Part shown: piece by piece, positions 22,824-35,365 of the stretch
How positions within the stretch are numbered: the first letter of the stretch is position 1
Layout of the letters: each line of letters starts with the position of its first letter
Assembly: GCA_021613535.1 (NCBI GenBank)
Contig: CP075492.1
Location: 9,362,001-9,426,000, forward strand
Direction: 5' to 3'
Origin: Adineta vaga
Taxonomy: Eukaryota > Rotifera
Length of the DNA stretch: 64,000 nucleotides
Notes under the pieces: generated by a model
Told to the model about the DNA's origin: nothing
The model's database searches: none
What the model saw: only the letters and a program-made list of their open reading frames with translations
Program-made: the position numbers and the translations under genes

Positions 22824-24508
22824 ATGTTAACTCATGTTCTCCGACGTTGTTTCACTTCTTCTTTCATTCGACGATCTCTTTCTACAATTTCTAGTCCATC
22901 TCATTTTCCTTCATCACCTATACGAATTTGTGTCGTAGGGAGCGGACCAGCTGGTTTCTATTTAACACAAAATCTTCTTAAACTTTGTCAAACAATTCCA
23001 GTGACAATCGATATTCTTGAAAAAGCACCTGTCCCTTTTGGTCTTGTTCGTTACGGTGTTGCACCCGATCATCCTGAAGTGAAAAATGTCATTCATACAT
23101 TTACAAAAATTGCTGAACATGAACATGTTCGTTTCATTGGCAACATACATATTGGACAAACCATTCGTTTGCAAGAATTACAAGAATTCTATCATATTAT
23201 TGTTCTTGCCTATGGTTCATCAGTTGAACGTACATTAAATATTCCTGGTGAAACAAAATTAGGAAATGTTTTTTCTGCTAAAGATTTTGTTGGATGGTAC
23301 AATGGTAAACACAAAAAGTTGATTTGAGCAAGTATACAAAATTCTTCTCTTGATAGGTGTACCAGAAAATGCTGAACTTCGACCACAACTTGATTGTACA
23401 GATCGTGCTGTTATTATTGGCATGGGAAATGTTGCACTTGATTGTGCTCGAATTCTTCTTTCATCGATTGACCAATTAGCTAAAACAGATATTACGGATC
23501 AAGCACTGGAAATACTTCGTCAGAGTCGAATTCGACATGTTATTCTAGTTGGTCGACGTGGTCCAATGCAAATATCATTTACGATCAAAGAACTTCGTGA
23601 ATTAACAAAACTACATGGTGTACAATCAATGTTGGAAAAAGATGATTTCAAGCAAATTGATCAAACTATGATCGATAAATTAGATCGACCAAGGAAACGC
23701 TTGACAGAATTGATGTTAAAAACAGTTCGAACAAGTTTGTATATTCAATGAATTCTTCTCCACACTCTCAAGATATCTTTTAGATCAATCAAATGATCAT
23801 GCCGAACGATTTTGGTATTTGAAATTTTGGCGACGTCCAAAACAAATCAATGGAAAAACAATGGTTGAAAGTGTTGATTTTGAACATACAGAACCTGTAG
23901 ATAACAATCAATTCGCCGATGAAAATTTATCTGTTAAAGAGAACGGTACACTAGAAACTATACCATGTGGTCTTGTAATTAAAAGTATAGGCTATTATGG
24001 TGTTCAAGTAAGAATCTGTTGAGATAATATACCAACTATTTATGTTTTCCTGTCGTACAGATTGATCCGTGGTTACCATTCGATAAAGAACGTGGTATTA
24101 TTCTAAATCGACATAGTCGTATTGATGATCGACCTGGATTCTATTGTACTGGTTGGATTGGACGAGGAGCTCGAGGTGTCATTGTTGAAACAACCACTGA
24201 ATGTAAATTAGTTATTTATTTTTCGAATGATCGTCCATTCTATATGATTTATTTTAGCACATACAGTAGCAAAACGAATCATGGATGATATTGAACAAGG
24301 TCGTATAAGTAATTTACATGATATAAAATCGGGTGGTGATGGTTTAATATCACATGCAAAATCTCGGCAAATACAATGTATTTCATATGATGATTGGAAG
24401 AAACTCGATGCTCATGAAACAAGTCTTGGTTTAACTAAAGGAAAACCTCGTGAAAAGATATTAAATATTGAAAAAATGCTTGAATTAACTTCAACATCTA
24501 AAAGTTAA
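22824..24508 (+). CDS. FDXR: NADPH:adrenodoxin (ferredoxin) oxidoreductase, mitochondrial
   Basis: Five exons (22824-23304, 23357-23734, 23784-24007, 24061-24202, 24258-24508) give 491 aa, the usual length. Residues 1-32 are an Arg/Ser-rich mitochondrial targeting peptide. The FAD Rossmann motif is [13 protein letters not shown] (about 37-49), followed by [22 protein letters not shown]. The NADP site is [14 protein letters not shown], followed by [17 protein letters not shown]. The C-terminal [17 protein letters not shown] and the final helix are present. The enzyme passes electrons from NADPH to mitochondrial ferredoxin for Fe-S cluster, haem A and steroid hydroxylation. It lies 289 bp after MED6 and 130 bp before another mitochondrial gene. 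A TTTTATTCTAG acceptor ends 20 nt before the ATG. Confidence 0.97.
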
Positions 24509-24638
24509 TATTTATATTCAGTTTTCTTTCTATGAATGTTTTTCCTTCATCCAGATAATACTATTACGACTTGAACAGTACAACGAATAAATACTGTTTC
24601 GTATTTTTTTTCTAGTTAATCTTGATTTTTCAGATAGA

Positions 24639-25701
24639 ATGATGTTACGTTTAGTACCTTCTTTTCTACGACAATCATCATTGATAATTACGCGATGTGC
24701 TAGTCAAACATCCAATTCACATTCATCTGATAACCCTCGTGTTCGTCTTCATCCTGGAAATCAACAAACAATAGAAGAACTTGCTCAAGGAGAACGTAAA
24801 CTTGAAATTGAAAAATTATATGAATTTGAAAAATTGGAAATTAATGATCAATCTTCAACACGTGATGATTATCGTCACAATATCAATCGTTCGTTTTCTA
24901 CGTGTAAATCGAAAATTTTCATCTATCTGTATTTTCAGGTGGACAAAAGGGTGTATTTGATTTAGAAGAAATTCTTCAAATACTACGTGATGAACGTATG
25001 CGAGATATTTGTGTGATTGAAGTACCACCTGATCAACAGTATGCACGATATCTTGTCTTAGCAACAGCTTTTAGTGCTCGTCATTTGAAGAGTACAAGCG
25101 AATATATCATTAAATTAGTAAGAAATGATAAATGAATGATTAAACGAACTTCTTCTTTATTTAGTATAAAGCTAAGAAATCATCGAAAGATCCTTTTTTA
25201 AGTAATGATTGTCGAGATGGTTCAAGATGGCATGCAATGGATATGGGTATGCGTAACTAAAAGATTAGATTCTATGTTCTTTCTTTTGTTCTTATTATTA
25301 TTTCAGGTCATTTGGTATTACATATAATGGATGTCGAAATGCGTGAACAAAATGATCTCGAAACCTTATGGTGTGTTGGTCCAAAATATGATGATCAAGT
25401 CTATACTATTCAACAATCGTTAGATGCAATTAAAAAAATGGATGAACAATTGAAAGAAGAAGAAGTTTTATCAACTGCTGATAAATATCGTCCACTTGAT
25501 AATCCATTTTCACATGTCCGTCATCCATTGGAAGGACCTGGTATTTTTCAAGATCCACCGCCACGAAAGGAGATGACATTAGGTGATATTGCACACAAGA
25601 AACATGAAGAGGAACAAATTGATAATGAAGTTGAAAAGAATTTTATTGATCTACCGAGTGATCCAAAACCACCAGTCTATGATGGACAAAAAGTGAATTA
25701 G
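24639..25701 (+). CDS. MALSU1: Mitochondrial assembly of ribosomal large subunit protein (RsfS family)
   Basis: Four exons (24639-24903, 24939-25117, 25165-25246, 25307-25701) give 306 aa. Residues 1-30 resemble a mitochondrial presequence (LRLVPSFLRQSSLIITRCAS). About residues 95-205 form the RsfS/Iojap domain: DERMRDICVIEVPPD, YLVLATAFSARHLKSTSEYI, RDGSRWHAMDMGHLVLHIMD, then EREQNDLETLW-like ending and YDDQ. RsfS proteins bind ribosomal protein L14 and prevent premature subunit joining; MALSU1 does this in mitochondria. A long charged C-terminal extension (about 95 residues) is beyond the usual family end. Its ATG is 5 nt after a TTTTTCAG acceptor (AG at 24632-24633), in a 130 bp gap after FDXR. 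A polyadenylation signal is at 25749. Confidence 0.9.
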
Positions 25702-25748
25702 ACTCTTTTTTCTATGTAGATATCTTCTTTTTTGTTCTTGTTGATTTG

Positions 25749-25754
25749 AATAAA
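25749..25754 (+). terminator. Polyadenylation signal of MALSU1
   Basis: AATAAA lies 48 nt past the MALSU1 stop. I see no comparably clear signal in the gap after FDXR. Confidence 0.55.
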
Positions 25755-26243
25755 AACATTAAACATGCATCTCAACTATGTATCAAATATATGCCTATAT
25801 GACATTTATAACATTGGAGCAATTGTCTTTAAATCAAGTATACGGCGAGATAATCCAACAAAATCCATTTCGATGATTGATCTCATTATTTAGTTTATGA
25901 TACATTTGGTTTTTCTTCTAAAATGATCGTATTTCTATGTTATCTTCACATAATATTGACTAATTTGTGAAAGATAAGAGTTAAATTTAGTTTTATTTTG
26001 ATGAGTAATAACATATTTATTATCAACAAGTATTTATATATCACCTAGACAATTATCATTACACATTTGTTTTGAAACAAGAGCATTACCTACATAAATC
26101 ATTCTTATGACTAATTCGTTGAAGAAAATGATATTGAGTAAATATTTGTTATTAGATCAAAACCAACTTGCATCTATATAAATTCGTTCTAGGTACGGAG
26201 ATCAATGACAACATCAAATTTATTTTAAATAGTATACAAAACA
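25755..26243. other. Intergenic spacer before MOXD1-like gene
   Basis: About 490 bp of AT-rich sequence with no supported gene. It holds the promoter of the MOXD1-like gene. CTATATAAA near 26174, about 70 bp before that ATG, may serve as a TATA element. Confidence 0.45.
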
Positions 26244-28729
26244 ATGGGATTAAATACAGGCTTCTATATAGTTTTATCCGTCTTGATAGTTCACAAGAGC
26301 TATGGAATTTCAAGTCCAATTCAACCATTTAGTAACTATAGATATGCTACAGAACTGCAGAGTAATACAGCTGATCTTTGGTGGACAGTGGACGAAGTAA
26401 AACAGGAAATTACGTTTGAATTACATATTCAAACAACAGGATGGATTGCTTTGGGAATTAGTCCAGGTATATCATATTAGATAAAATATTCATTGACTGC
26501 TTTTCTGTTCTATTTAGCCGGTGGAATGAAAGGTGCTGATATTGGTCTCGGATGGATTGATCAAACTGGTCAAGTACATTTTCAAGTATGTTATTATTAG
26601 AGAAATGCCATTTGCATCTCTCTCTCTCTCATTTGTTAGGATCGATATGCTTATAATAATTCACGACCAATTATTGATACAACAACAACAGATTGGTTTG
26701 GATTACAAGGTCGTGAACAAAATGGTTGGACAGCAATTCAATTCAAACGTTTACTCGATACATGCGATACTATGGATGTTGCAATTAAAGTTTGTTATCG
26801 ATTAAGAATATCATACTATACTAATATTCAGTTTATTTTATAGTCTGGCACTAATATACTTATCTTTGCCTATGGTCTTGAAGATCCTGATATGTCTCAA
26901 CCAAATGGTTTGATTTATTATCATGATAATCGACGAGGTTCTCGTATGTTACCATTACGATCTTATGGCAATCCATCTCCTGATGAAAAATTTGCCGATT
27001 TGGATTATTTTGATTTCAAATTAAACAATGTTCGTTAGTCAGAATTCAGTTTATTTTTTACATTCTGTTGAATCTCTATTTTCAGTATGTTGTGCCAGCA
27101 GATAGTACTACGTATCATTGCAAAATATATAAAGCACCATCTAGCTTAAAAGAACGAAAACATGCTATTGCTGTATGTGTTGTTTCCTTTTCTGAAGTCG
27201 ATACTATTTGATTATTTTAGCATAAAACAATTATTGATCCAGCAAATATCGATCTTGTACATCATTTATTGATGTATGAATGTAATCCTACAGCTGTCTT
27301 CGATGATAATAATTTACCTGACGGTTTATGTGATCAAATTTATGCAAAATTAATAGATTGTTCTGCCAATATAGCAACGGGATGGGCTGTGGGTGGTGAT
27401 AGTGTATGTTTACTATTAGTCATTTCATGCCAAAAATCATTGTACTTTTGAATAGATTGTCGAATTTCCAGAAATTGCTGGTTATCCAGTAGGAGGTGAT
27501 TTTGAGATTAAATATTACATGGTACAGATGCACTATGATAATCCAAAAGAAACACCAAGTATGGATATATGATTCAAGTTCGATTAAGATATCTATTTGC
27601 TTTTATATGTAGACCGTCGAGATAGTTCTGGCATTCGATTCTATCTTGGTAAAGAACATCGTCAATATGATCTCGGTTATCTCACTGTTGGAGCAGATTC
27701 AAATGCTATGGCTATTGCTATTCCACCACGTATCGATCGATTCATCATCGATTCTTATTGTCCAGCTAGTGCTACAACGGTATTTTATGAATCTATTTCA
27801 TTGCTTTCTCAAAACAAATTGATTTCTATTCTAGAAATTTCCAAAATCAGGCATTACAGTTACTACTGCATTTCCACATACACATTTACAAGGTATATAT
27901 ATATATATAAAACTAGATTGTGTGATCTAATTATTCATTTCTTGTGATAAAAGGTCGTAGTGTATGGACGAAGATTATTCGAAATGGAACAGCCGTAGAT
28001 TATTTATTCAATGGTGAAGCTTATGATTTTAACTATCAATTTGAAAATCGTCTTCATAAACCAATTCAACTATTTCCAGTAAGATATCTTTTTCTCTTTT
28101 TTCACGTTTACGAATATTTATTTCATTATATAGGGTGATGAATTAGCTACACGATGTGTTTATAGTACGGCAAACAAAGAAGAAATCACTCTGGTAAATT
28201 GATGATAACCCTAAAAGATAAAGCTTGCTTCATGCATAAGTCTATTTAGGGTGGTGAAAGAACAAAAGATGAAATGTGTCTACATATGTTTACTTATTAT
28301 CCACGAATGAATGATTTCTATGGGTGTATGATATCAACTCCTATAGAAGCGTGGAAAACGATGATGAATACTTCGCAGTAAATCTTTATTCATTTTATAT
28401 GATACAGGAATGAATACAGTGCTTTGTTTAGACCTACGGTATCCTATTCAGAAGTACGAAAATGGTTTATGGAATTGAAATGGACACCAGAATTAAAATT
28501 AAAATGGCAAGAATTTTATCATAATAGTCCTCGTTATCTTATCTCTGGTCGTGCAGGTAATTTCACGTATGAAGATCTACCCAAATTACCAACTTACAAA
28601 GATCTCAAACCATCTGAATGTAATAGTGATACGCATCCAAATACAGCCATCCATCAACATTCATTTACTATCTTTGCTCTTATTCCATTTATTATAACAG
28701 TTACATTCAACCTGTTTGTAACTGATTAA
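26244..28729 (+). CDS. DBH-like copper monooxygenase, MOXD1 type
   Basis: Thirteen exons (26244-26466, 26518-26585, 26640-26789, 26844-27029, 27086-27172, 27221-27403, 27456-27558, 27613-27779, 27835-27892, 27954-28078, 28134-28193, 28250-28377, 28408-28729) give 619 aa, near the MOXD1 length. A signal peptide (1-21) is followed by a DOMON domain (about 30-190, LWWTVD, TTGWIALGISP). The two Cu2-monooxygenase domains follow. Copper ligands are visible: the H252-H253 pair (VHHLLMYEC), H404-x-H406 (FPHTHLQG) and M479 (DEMCLHMFTYYP). A hydrophobic C-terminus suggests a membrane or GPI anchor. The family hydroxylates amine or peptide substrates in the secretory pathway; MOXD1's substrate is not settled. 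A polyadenylation signal is at 28740. Confidence 0.94.
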
Positions 28730-28739
28730 ATCTTTTATT

Positions 28740-28745
28740 AATAAA
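28740..28745 (+). terminator. Polyadenylation signal of the MOXD1-like gene
   Basis: AATAAA begins 11 nt after the stop codon, unusually close. A very short 3' UTR would fit the compact genome. Confidence 0.5.
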
Positions 28746-30557
28746 AACTAAAAGAACTGGTAGCATCATGAGTATACTTACCAATATCCTCATTCTTTTC
28801 GCGAAGTGTCATGTTCGTTATATGACAAATTGCTGTACTATAATGAATATACATAGAATATTGTAAATATAATTATATTCACCATTTATTTTCTTCGATT
28901 TCTATTCATCTGACTTTATGCTAGCGACAAGGATGTGGGTGTGGGTGTGAGAGTAAGTGTGGGTCTGGACATAACACCTATATCCACCCTTAAGATATAA
29001 ATAACAGTTGATCTAGATCACTTACAAGATAAAACACATTATATCGATTTCGATAAGGACATATTGTACCTTTTGTGTACAAAAAGCATTTCAGCCTGTA
29101 TATAATAAGATTCTGTCTGTAACATTGGATGGATGGAGGGAGGAGTATAACAATCTCTTGACTTTAAACTTACTTATTTTTCTTAAAAAAAAATGTTAGT
29201 TTTCACAATAAAAGCGGTCACTGTGTATCGTGTTATCGACAACTCCAATTGATTGAATTGAATCTACATTGCTAGGCCCTATACTTTCAGTCTCGGGAAT
29301 AGCAATTAATCAGTACAGACTTAACTCATAGTTTTAGTATTGATTTTGGTGGAAAAATTGTCTTGCTGCTGTAAAAGTATAGTGTATACAGAAGGTTAAA
29401 TGGTTTTGTAAACTAAAACGCTCAAAAATGGTAATTTTTAACTAATTCTTTAATCGAATGTTTTCTGAATGTGCTCGACTTTACAATATAACGTAAATCG
29501 ATGTGCAGATGCGTTTAACAGATTTACTCTTTTCATTCAATTATTTTCCAGAATTACTAACATATTTTTCAAAATCTCTATTCCAACAATCACAGCAGCA
29601 ACATCGTGTTTCACACTTTCAGTTTCGTAGCAATTGCGCTAACAGCTTTTCATCATCTGAGTATTAATTGTTTAACTTGTTAACTGTTACTGTGATTGAA
29701 ATAGTTCGAATTATTAATTAAATAAATTATACCTACTGTTTTTCAATCTAAATTACAAATGTAAGCAAATAACTAGCTTCATATCTAAACGCAATACAGT
29801 TATTCGTTTTATCTTTTTATTCATCCACGAAATTATCAACATTTATCTTACATGTAAACATTATCTATTTCGAAGAACGCGATTTATTGACCTCATTTAA
29901 TATTGTATACCTGCGCAAAAATAATGACGATCAGTAATATGTTTGTATTACAACGAAGAACGAAAATTTTTCCAATCATAGCTCAGTATATGCTTTTTAT
30001 AACCTTGAATGGTGATATGACAGCTATTTTGACAAAACATATGAATAAAAATATTCTATAAAAAGAATAGTCCTTTATTTAGAAAAAAACTTATTGCACA
30101 TGAAGTTTATTGTCTAATTTAACTTGAATTATCGACGAGAGAATGACATTTTTCGAATAGAAACGATTTATATCGATATTTATAGTGATTTTTTACTTCA
30201 ACATTCATTTTTACAGAAAAATAGTACAAATATCCTATTCGAACAATATTTGACAGAAAAATCACAAATATTTGCAATGGGGAAACGGTAAGGAATTCTT
30301 TATATGAGTTAATGTATGATTTCAGTAGTTTAACGACAAGTCAGCGAAAGAGAATTCCGAGCAAAACTTATTCTCTTCATTGAATATCGAAAGTACAAAT
30401 TATATAGGTGACGATGAAAAATATTTTCACATATGTGTGTTCCGCCCATTACTTTGTCTGAAAGTATCATTAGCTGATTTGCTATCATCGTATCTAAAGA
30501 AGAAATTCATTTTAGTACCTGTTTTGACAAAAATACAAATGATCTTTGTAGATTGAA
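28746..30557. other. 1.8 kb gene-free region
   Basis: AT-rich sequence with no supported gene on either strand. It contains a short TGTGGG hexamer track (28934-28963) and otherwise unremarkable sequence. It should include the promoter of the FG-GAP gene, whose ATG follows a TTTGTAG acceptor (AG at 30550-30551). Confidence 0.5.
28934..28963 (+). repeat. Short interstitial TGTGGG (telomere-like) track
   Basis: Units at 28934, 28940, 28946 and 28958 read TGTGGG, TGTGGG, TGTGAG and TGTGGG in a strict 6-base register, with a diverged unit (AGTAAG) at 28952. TGTGGG is the telomeric repeat reported for Adineta. The track is only five units, so chance or ordinary GT-rich sequence remains possible. 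Confidence 0.5.
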
Positions 30558-33500
30558 ATGAGTTTTATTGAACTCGAACGACCAGCCAATGAACGATCGG
30601 AATGTGATGAAATTTTTCGAATATCTGATTCTGGTATTGAACGACCGGTGCAAAATGTAACTTCTAAAGATGATAAAAAGTCAGAAAAAGAAGGTTTATT
30701 TCCATTACCTAAGTATGAATTGATTTTTTATTTTTCAAATGTAATTTCTTTTTGTATTTAGAGGAAGTTTATTTTGGTCCAAAGGATTATATAGAATACT
30801 TCTGATTGCATTTGGAATATTTGTATGTATATCAATTATTATTGGTATTCTGACAGTATATTATGGTTCACAAAAAGAAACAAGTCTGTCTGTTTTATTT
30901 GTCTGTATAGAAAATGTTAATTTTTTGAATTAATTTAGATAAAATTTGTGAATTAACATTCAAACGAACAATTCAAAGTTTAACAGGTTATAATTCTCGT
31001 CCAAAACAAGTTGTTAGTGGTGATTTGAATAATGATACTGAAATTGATTTAATCGTTGCTAATTCTGAAACTGATAGTATTGGTATTTTTCTTGGTTATT
31101 CAAATGGAACATTTACTAATCAAAGAACATATTTCACTGGATATAAATCTCGTCCATATTCAATTGCTATTGAAGATTTTAATCAAGATAATAAACTTGA
31201 TCTTATAATTGCATATTATGGTTATAATAGTCTTGGTATTCATTATGGTGATGGAAATGGATATTTTTCTAATCATCGAATGATTTCACTTGGTTCATCT
31301 CGTCCAATATCATTATCCATTGGTAATTTTAATAATGATAGTTATATTGATATTGCTGTTATTAATAATGGAACATCAAATTTACTTATATTATTAGGTT
31401 CTTTTGATGGATCATTTGAAATCTTCACTTCATATTTTATGGGTTATGATTCAATTCCATATTCAATGGATATTGCTGATTTAAATAATGATTTTTATCT
31501 TGATATTGTTATTGTTAATTATGGAATAGATAATTTAATGATTTTACTTGGTAATGGTGATGGAAGATTTATTAATAAATTTGTTTATTCAACTGGAAAA
31601 GGATCAAAACCATGTTCAATAATAATTGCTGATTTAAACAATGATTATTATATGGATATTGCTATAGCAAATTCAGGAAATGATAATATTGGAATATTTT
31701 ATGGATTTAATAATGGAACATTTACAAATCAAATAATTTATTCAACTGGATTAAATTCTAAACCAAATTTAATGAATAAAGGTGATTTTAATCGTGATAA
31801 TAAAATAGATTTAATTATAATTAATTCTGAAATGAATAATTTAATAATATTTGAACAAAATAATAATAAAACATTAACATTAATAACAAAACATTTATTA
31901 GAATATCAATCAGAAATATCATCAATAATAATAAATGATTTTGATCATGATAATCAATCTGATGTTATTCTTACAAATTTTAATTATAATAATTTTTTAT
32001 TTTTAAATCAATATAAATCAAATCCAATAATTAATTTATTAAAATATCCAACAGAATCCAATGCTTATTCAGTACGTGTTGATGTTATTGATTTAAATGA
32101 TGATAATCAATTAGATATGATTGTTATTAATCGTGATACAAATACAATTGGAATATTAATGGGAGAAAGAAATGAAATATTTGGAAATATAACATTTTAT
32201 ACAACTGGAGATTTCAGTCAACCATGGTCATTTGCAATTGGTGATATCAATAATGATAATAAACTTGATTTAGTTGTTGTTTTAACAAATCAAAGTGAAA
32301 TTTTAATTTTAATTGGAAATGGAAATGGAACATTTGAATATGGAAATCGTTATTCAACAGGTGAAAATTCATTTCCATATTCAATTATTTTAATTGATTT
32401 AAATAATGATACAAATTTAGATATTCTTATTGGAAATATTCTTACAAATAATATTTTGATTTTTATTGGAAATGGAAATGGAATATTTATTAATGAAAGA
32501 AATTATTCAATTGAAAGTGGTTCAAATTATATTTCTTTTCAAATTGGTGATATTAATTATGATCAAATTAATGATATTATAATTGCAAATTATCAAAGTC
32601 AAAATTTATGTATTTTATTTGGAAATTCGAATGGAATATTTTCAAATAATAAATATATTTCAACAAATAATGATAAACCATCAGATTTAATTGTAAAAGA
32701 TTTAAATCAAGATAATCAATTAGATATTATTTATACTTCTCCATTAACTTATTGTATTGGAATACTTTATGGATTAAATAATAATAATTTTACAAATATA
32801 ATTCGTTATTCAATTGGTATTGGATCTTATCCATGGTCATTAGCAATAATTGATTTTAATAATGATAAAATATTTGATATTGGTGTTGTTAATCTATGGG
32901 ATTCAAGTGTTTCAATTCTTTTAGGAACATTAACTAATGAATTTATTTTATCATATAAATTTTCAACTGGATCTTTATCTGAACCATCATCAATTGTATT
33001 TGCTGATATAAATAAAGATAAACAAATCGATATTATTGTTTCAAATACTCGTTCAAATAATATTGCAATTCTTCTTGTTTATTTTATATCAGATTTTCAA
33101 AATAATCAAACGTATTCAACTGGTTCTGGTCCACATCCATCGTCAATTGCATTAGCTGATTTAAATTTTGATCAACAAATTGAAATTATTGTAACAAATC
33201 CAGGAAATGATAATATTGAAATTTTATATAATTATTCAAATGAAAATCTAAGAAAAACATTGAAATATTCAACAGAAATCAATTCAAATCCACAATATGT
33301 ACAAGTAGGTGATGTAAATCATGATAATCAATCAGATTTAATTATTGTAAATTATCTACAAGATAATATTGAAATCTTTTATGGAAATTTAAATGGAACA
33401 TTTGATAAATCAATAAAATATTCTACTGGAACTCAATCATTACCAAATTCAATTGTATTAGGTGATTTTAATCATGATCAATGGATTGATATGGTAATTA

Positions 33501-35248
33501 CAAATGAAGGAACAAATAATTTTGCTCTTTTTATTGCATTTAATTATCCAACATATAGAAAAGAAGATATTTCAATATCAGGTATAACACCAAGTCCAAA
33601 TTATGTTGTTGTTGCTGATTTGAATAATGATAATTTTAGTGATATTGTTGTTCTTAATCAATATGGTGATACTATTGATATTTATTTAGGAAATAGAAAT
33701 GGATCATTTACTAATGAAATTACATTATTATTAGAAACATCATCTTCATCAACTTGTATTCTTCTAATTGATTTTAATCATGATAATAATCTTGATATAA
33801 TTGTTAGTAATTATAATATACAAACATTGGGAATATTTCTTGGTTTTGGTAATGGATCATTTCAATCTCAAATACATTGGACAAGTCCTCAAGTATTTAA
33901 TCCACGTTCCATTGTCTCGGCTGATTTAAATAATGATAAAAATCTTGATATTATTGTTGCAAATGATGGTTTAAATCGTTTGGAAATTTATTTTGGTGAT
34001 GGAAATTATTCACCAATAAATCGAAGAACATTATCAACTGGTGTTTCATCTTTACCAAGTTATGTTCTTGTTGATGATTTAAATCAAGATACATATTTGG
34101 ATTTAATTGTTGCTAATCCAGGTACAATGAATATTGGAATTTTCTTTGGTTTTGGTAATGGATCATTTCGACAACAGATAATTTATTCAACAAATAATTC
34201 TATTACACCACGTTCATTAGCATTAGGTGATTTAAATCGAGATAATAATATTGATATTGTTATTGGTGGTGATACAAGTTCAAATATTGGAATCTTTTTT
34301 GGTTCTTCCAATGGAACATTTTCTACAATGATTACGTATTCGATTATTTCTCAACCATTTATAAGTTCAATATTTATTATTGATTTAAATAATGATAATT
34401 CACTTGATATTATTCTTACTGATTGGGGAATATCAAATAATAATTTGGGAAATCTTGCTGTTTTATATGGATTTGGAAATGGTGAATTTGCAGTTTTGAA
34501 AAGTTATCTCATTGGTTTTAATACAAATCCAATTTTTGCTGCCTTTGCTGATTTGAATCAAGATAATCAATTAGATATTGTTACAGCAAATTATTTTAGT
34601 GATAGTATAAGTATTTTATTTCGTTCAGGCAATGAACCATTTGCCACACCAATTATGTATTCAACAGGAAATCAATCAATACCAAAAGCGATTGCTGTTA
34701 ATGATTTTAATAATGATCAACATTTGGATATTGTTGTAGCAAATTCTGCTACAAATAATATTCTAGTTTATTATGGTGATGGTCATGGAGTCTTTGGAAA
34801 TCAACAGAGTTATTCTACTGAAATCAATTCAATGCCAAGTGGTGTTGCTGTCGGTGACATCAATGTTGATAATTATACTGATATTCTTGTGATTAATTCA
34901 CAAACAAATGATCTAAGTATATTTCTGAATAATGGCAATGGAAGTTTTCGATTTCTACGAAATTATTCAACTGGTTCACGTTCTGTTCCCTCATCGATCG
35001 ATGTCAATGATTTGAATAATGATCATTATTTAGATATTGTTATTGCTAATTATGGTGCAAGTAATGTTCTGGTTTTCTATGGAATAGGAAATGGAAGTTT
35101 CTTAGAAGCACAGATCTATTCGATGGGTTATAATGCACATCCAAAATCAATTCGTATTGGAGATGTTAATCAAGATAATTTATTAGACATGGTTATTGCG
35201 AATTATGGATCAGACTATGTCGAAATTCTTCGACAAACTTGTAAATAA
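30558..35248 (+). CDS. Giant type II membrane protein with FG-GAP/VCBS repeat ectodomain
   Basis: Exons 30558-30712, 30762-30883 and 30939-35248 give 1528 aa. The first 52 residues are charged and cytosolic. Exon 2 encodes a transmembrane helix (about 65-88, LLIAFGIFVCISIIIGILTV). Everything after about residue 105 is a tandem array of about 28 units with a pitch near 51 residues. Each unit has a GDLNNDxxxDIIVAN core (Ca2+-binding DxNxDxxxD) and a GNGNGTF segment. Many NGT/NGS sequons suggest an N-glycosylated ectodomain. The array predicts integrin-alpha-like beta-propellers, perhaps four sevenfold units. FG-GAP/VCBS proteins mediate adhesion and are abundant in bacteria and in bdelloids. 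The 4.3 kb array exon has no intron, unlike the neighbours. The ligand is unknown. Confidence 0.92.
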
Positions 35249-35332
35249 TTATGTGATCTAATTTTAAGATTTTATTTCTGAATCGAGATATGTTGTAATG
35301 TTCGTCTTTTTTTTAAGATTTTTTCTTTGAGA

Positions 35333-35338
35333 AATAAA
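35333..35338 (+). terminator. Polyadenylation signal of the FG-GAP gene
   Basis: AATAAA lies 85 nt after the FG-GAP stop, within the 117 bp convergent gap to the minus-strand GPCR gene, so the 3' UTRs of the two genes nearly meet. Confidence 0.5.
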
Positions 35339-35365
35339 AGGTATATCGAAAAGAACAGAATAGTT

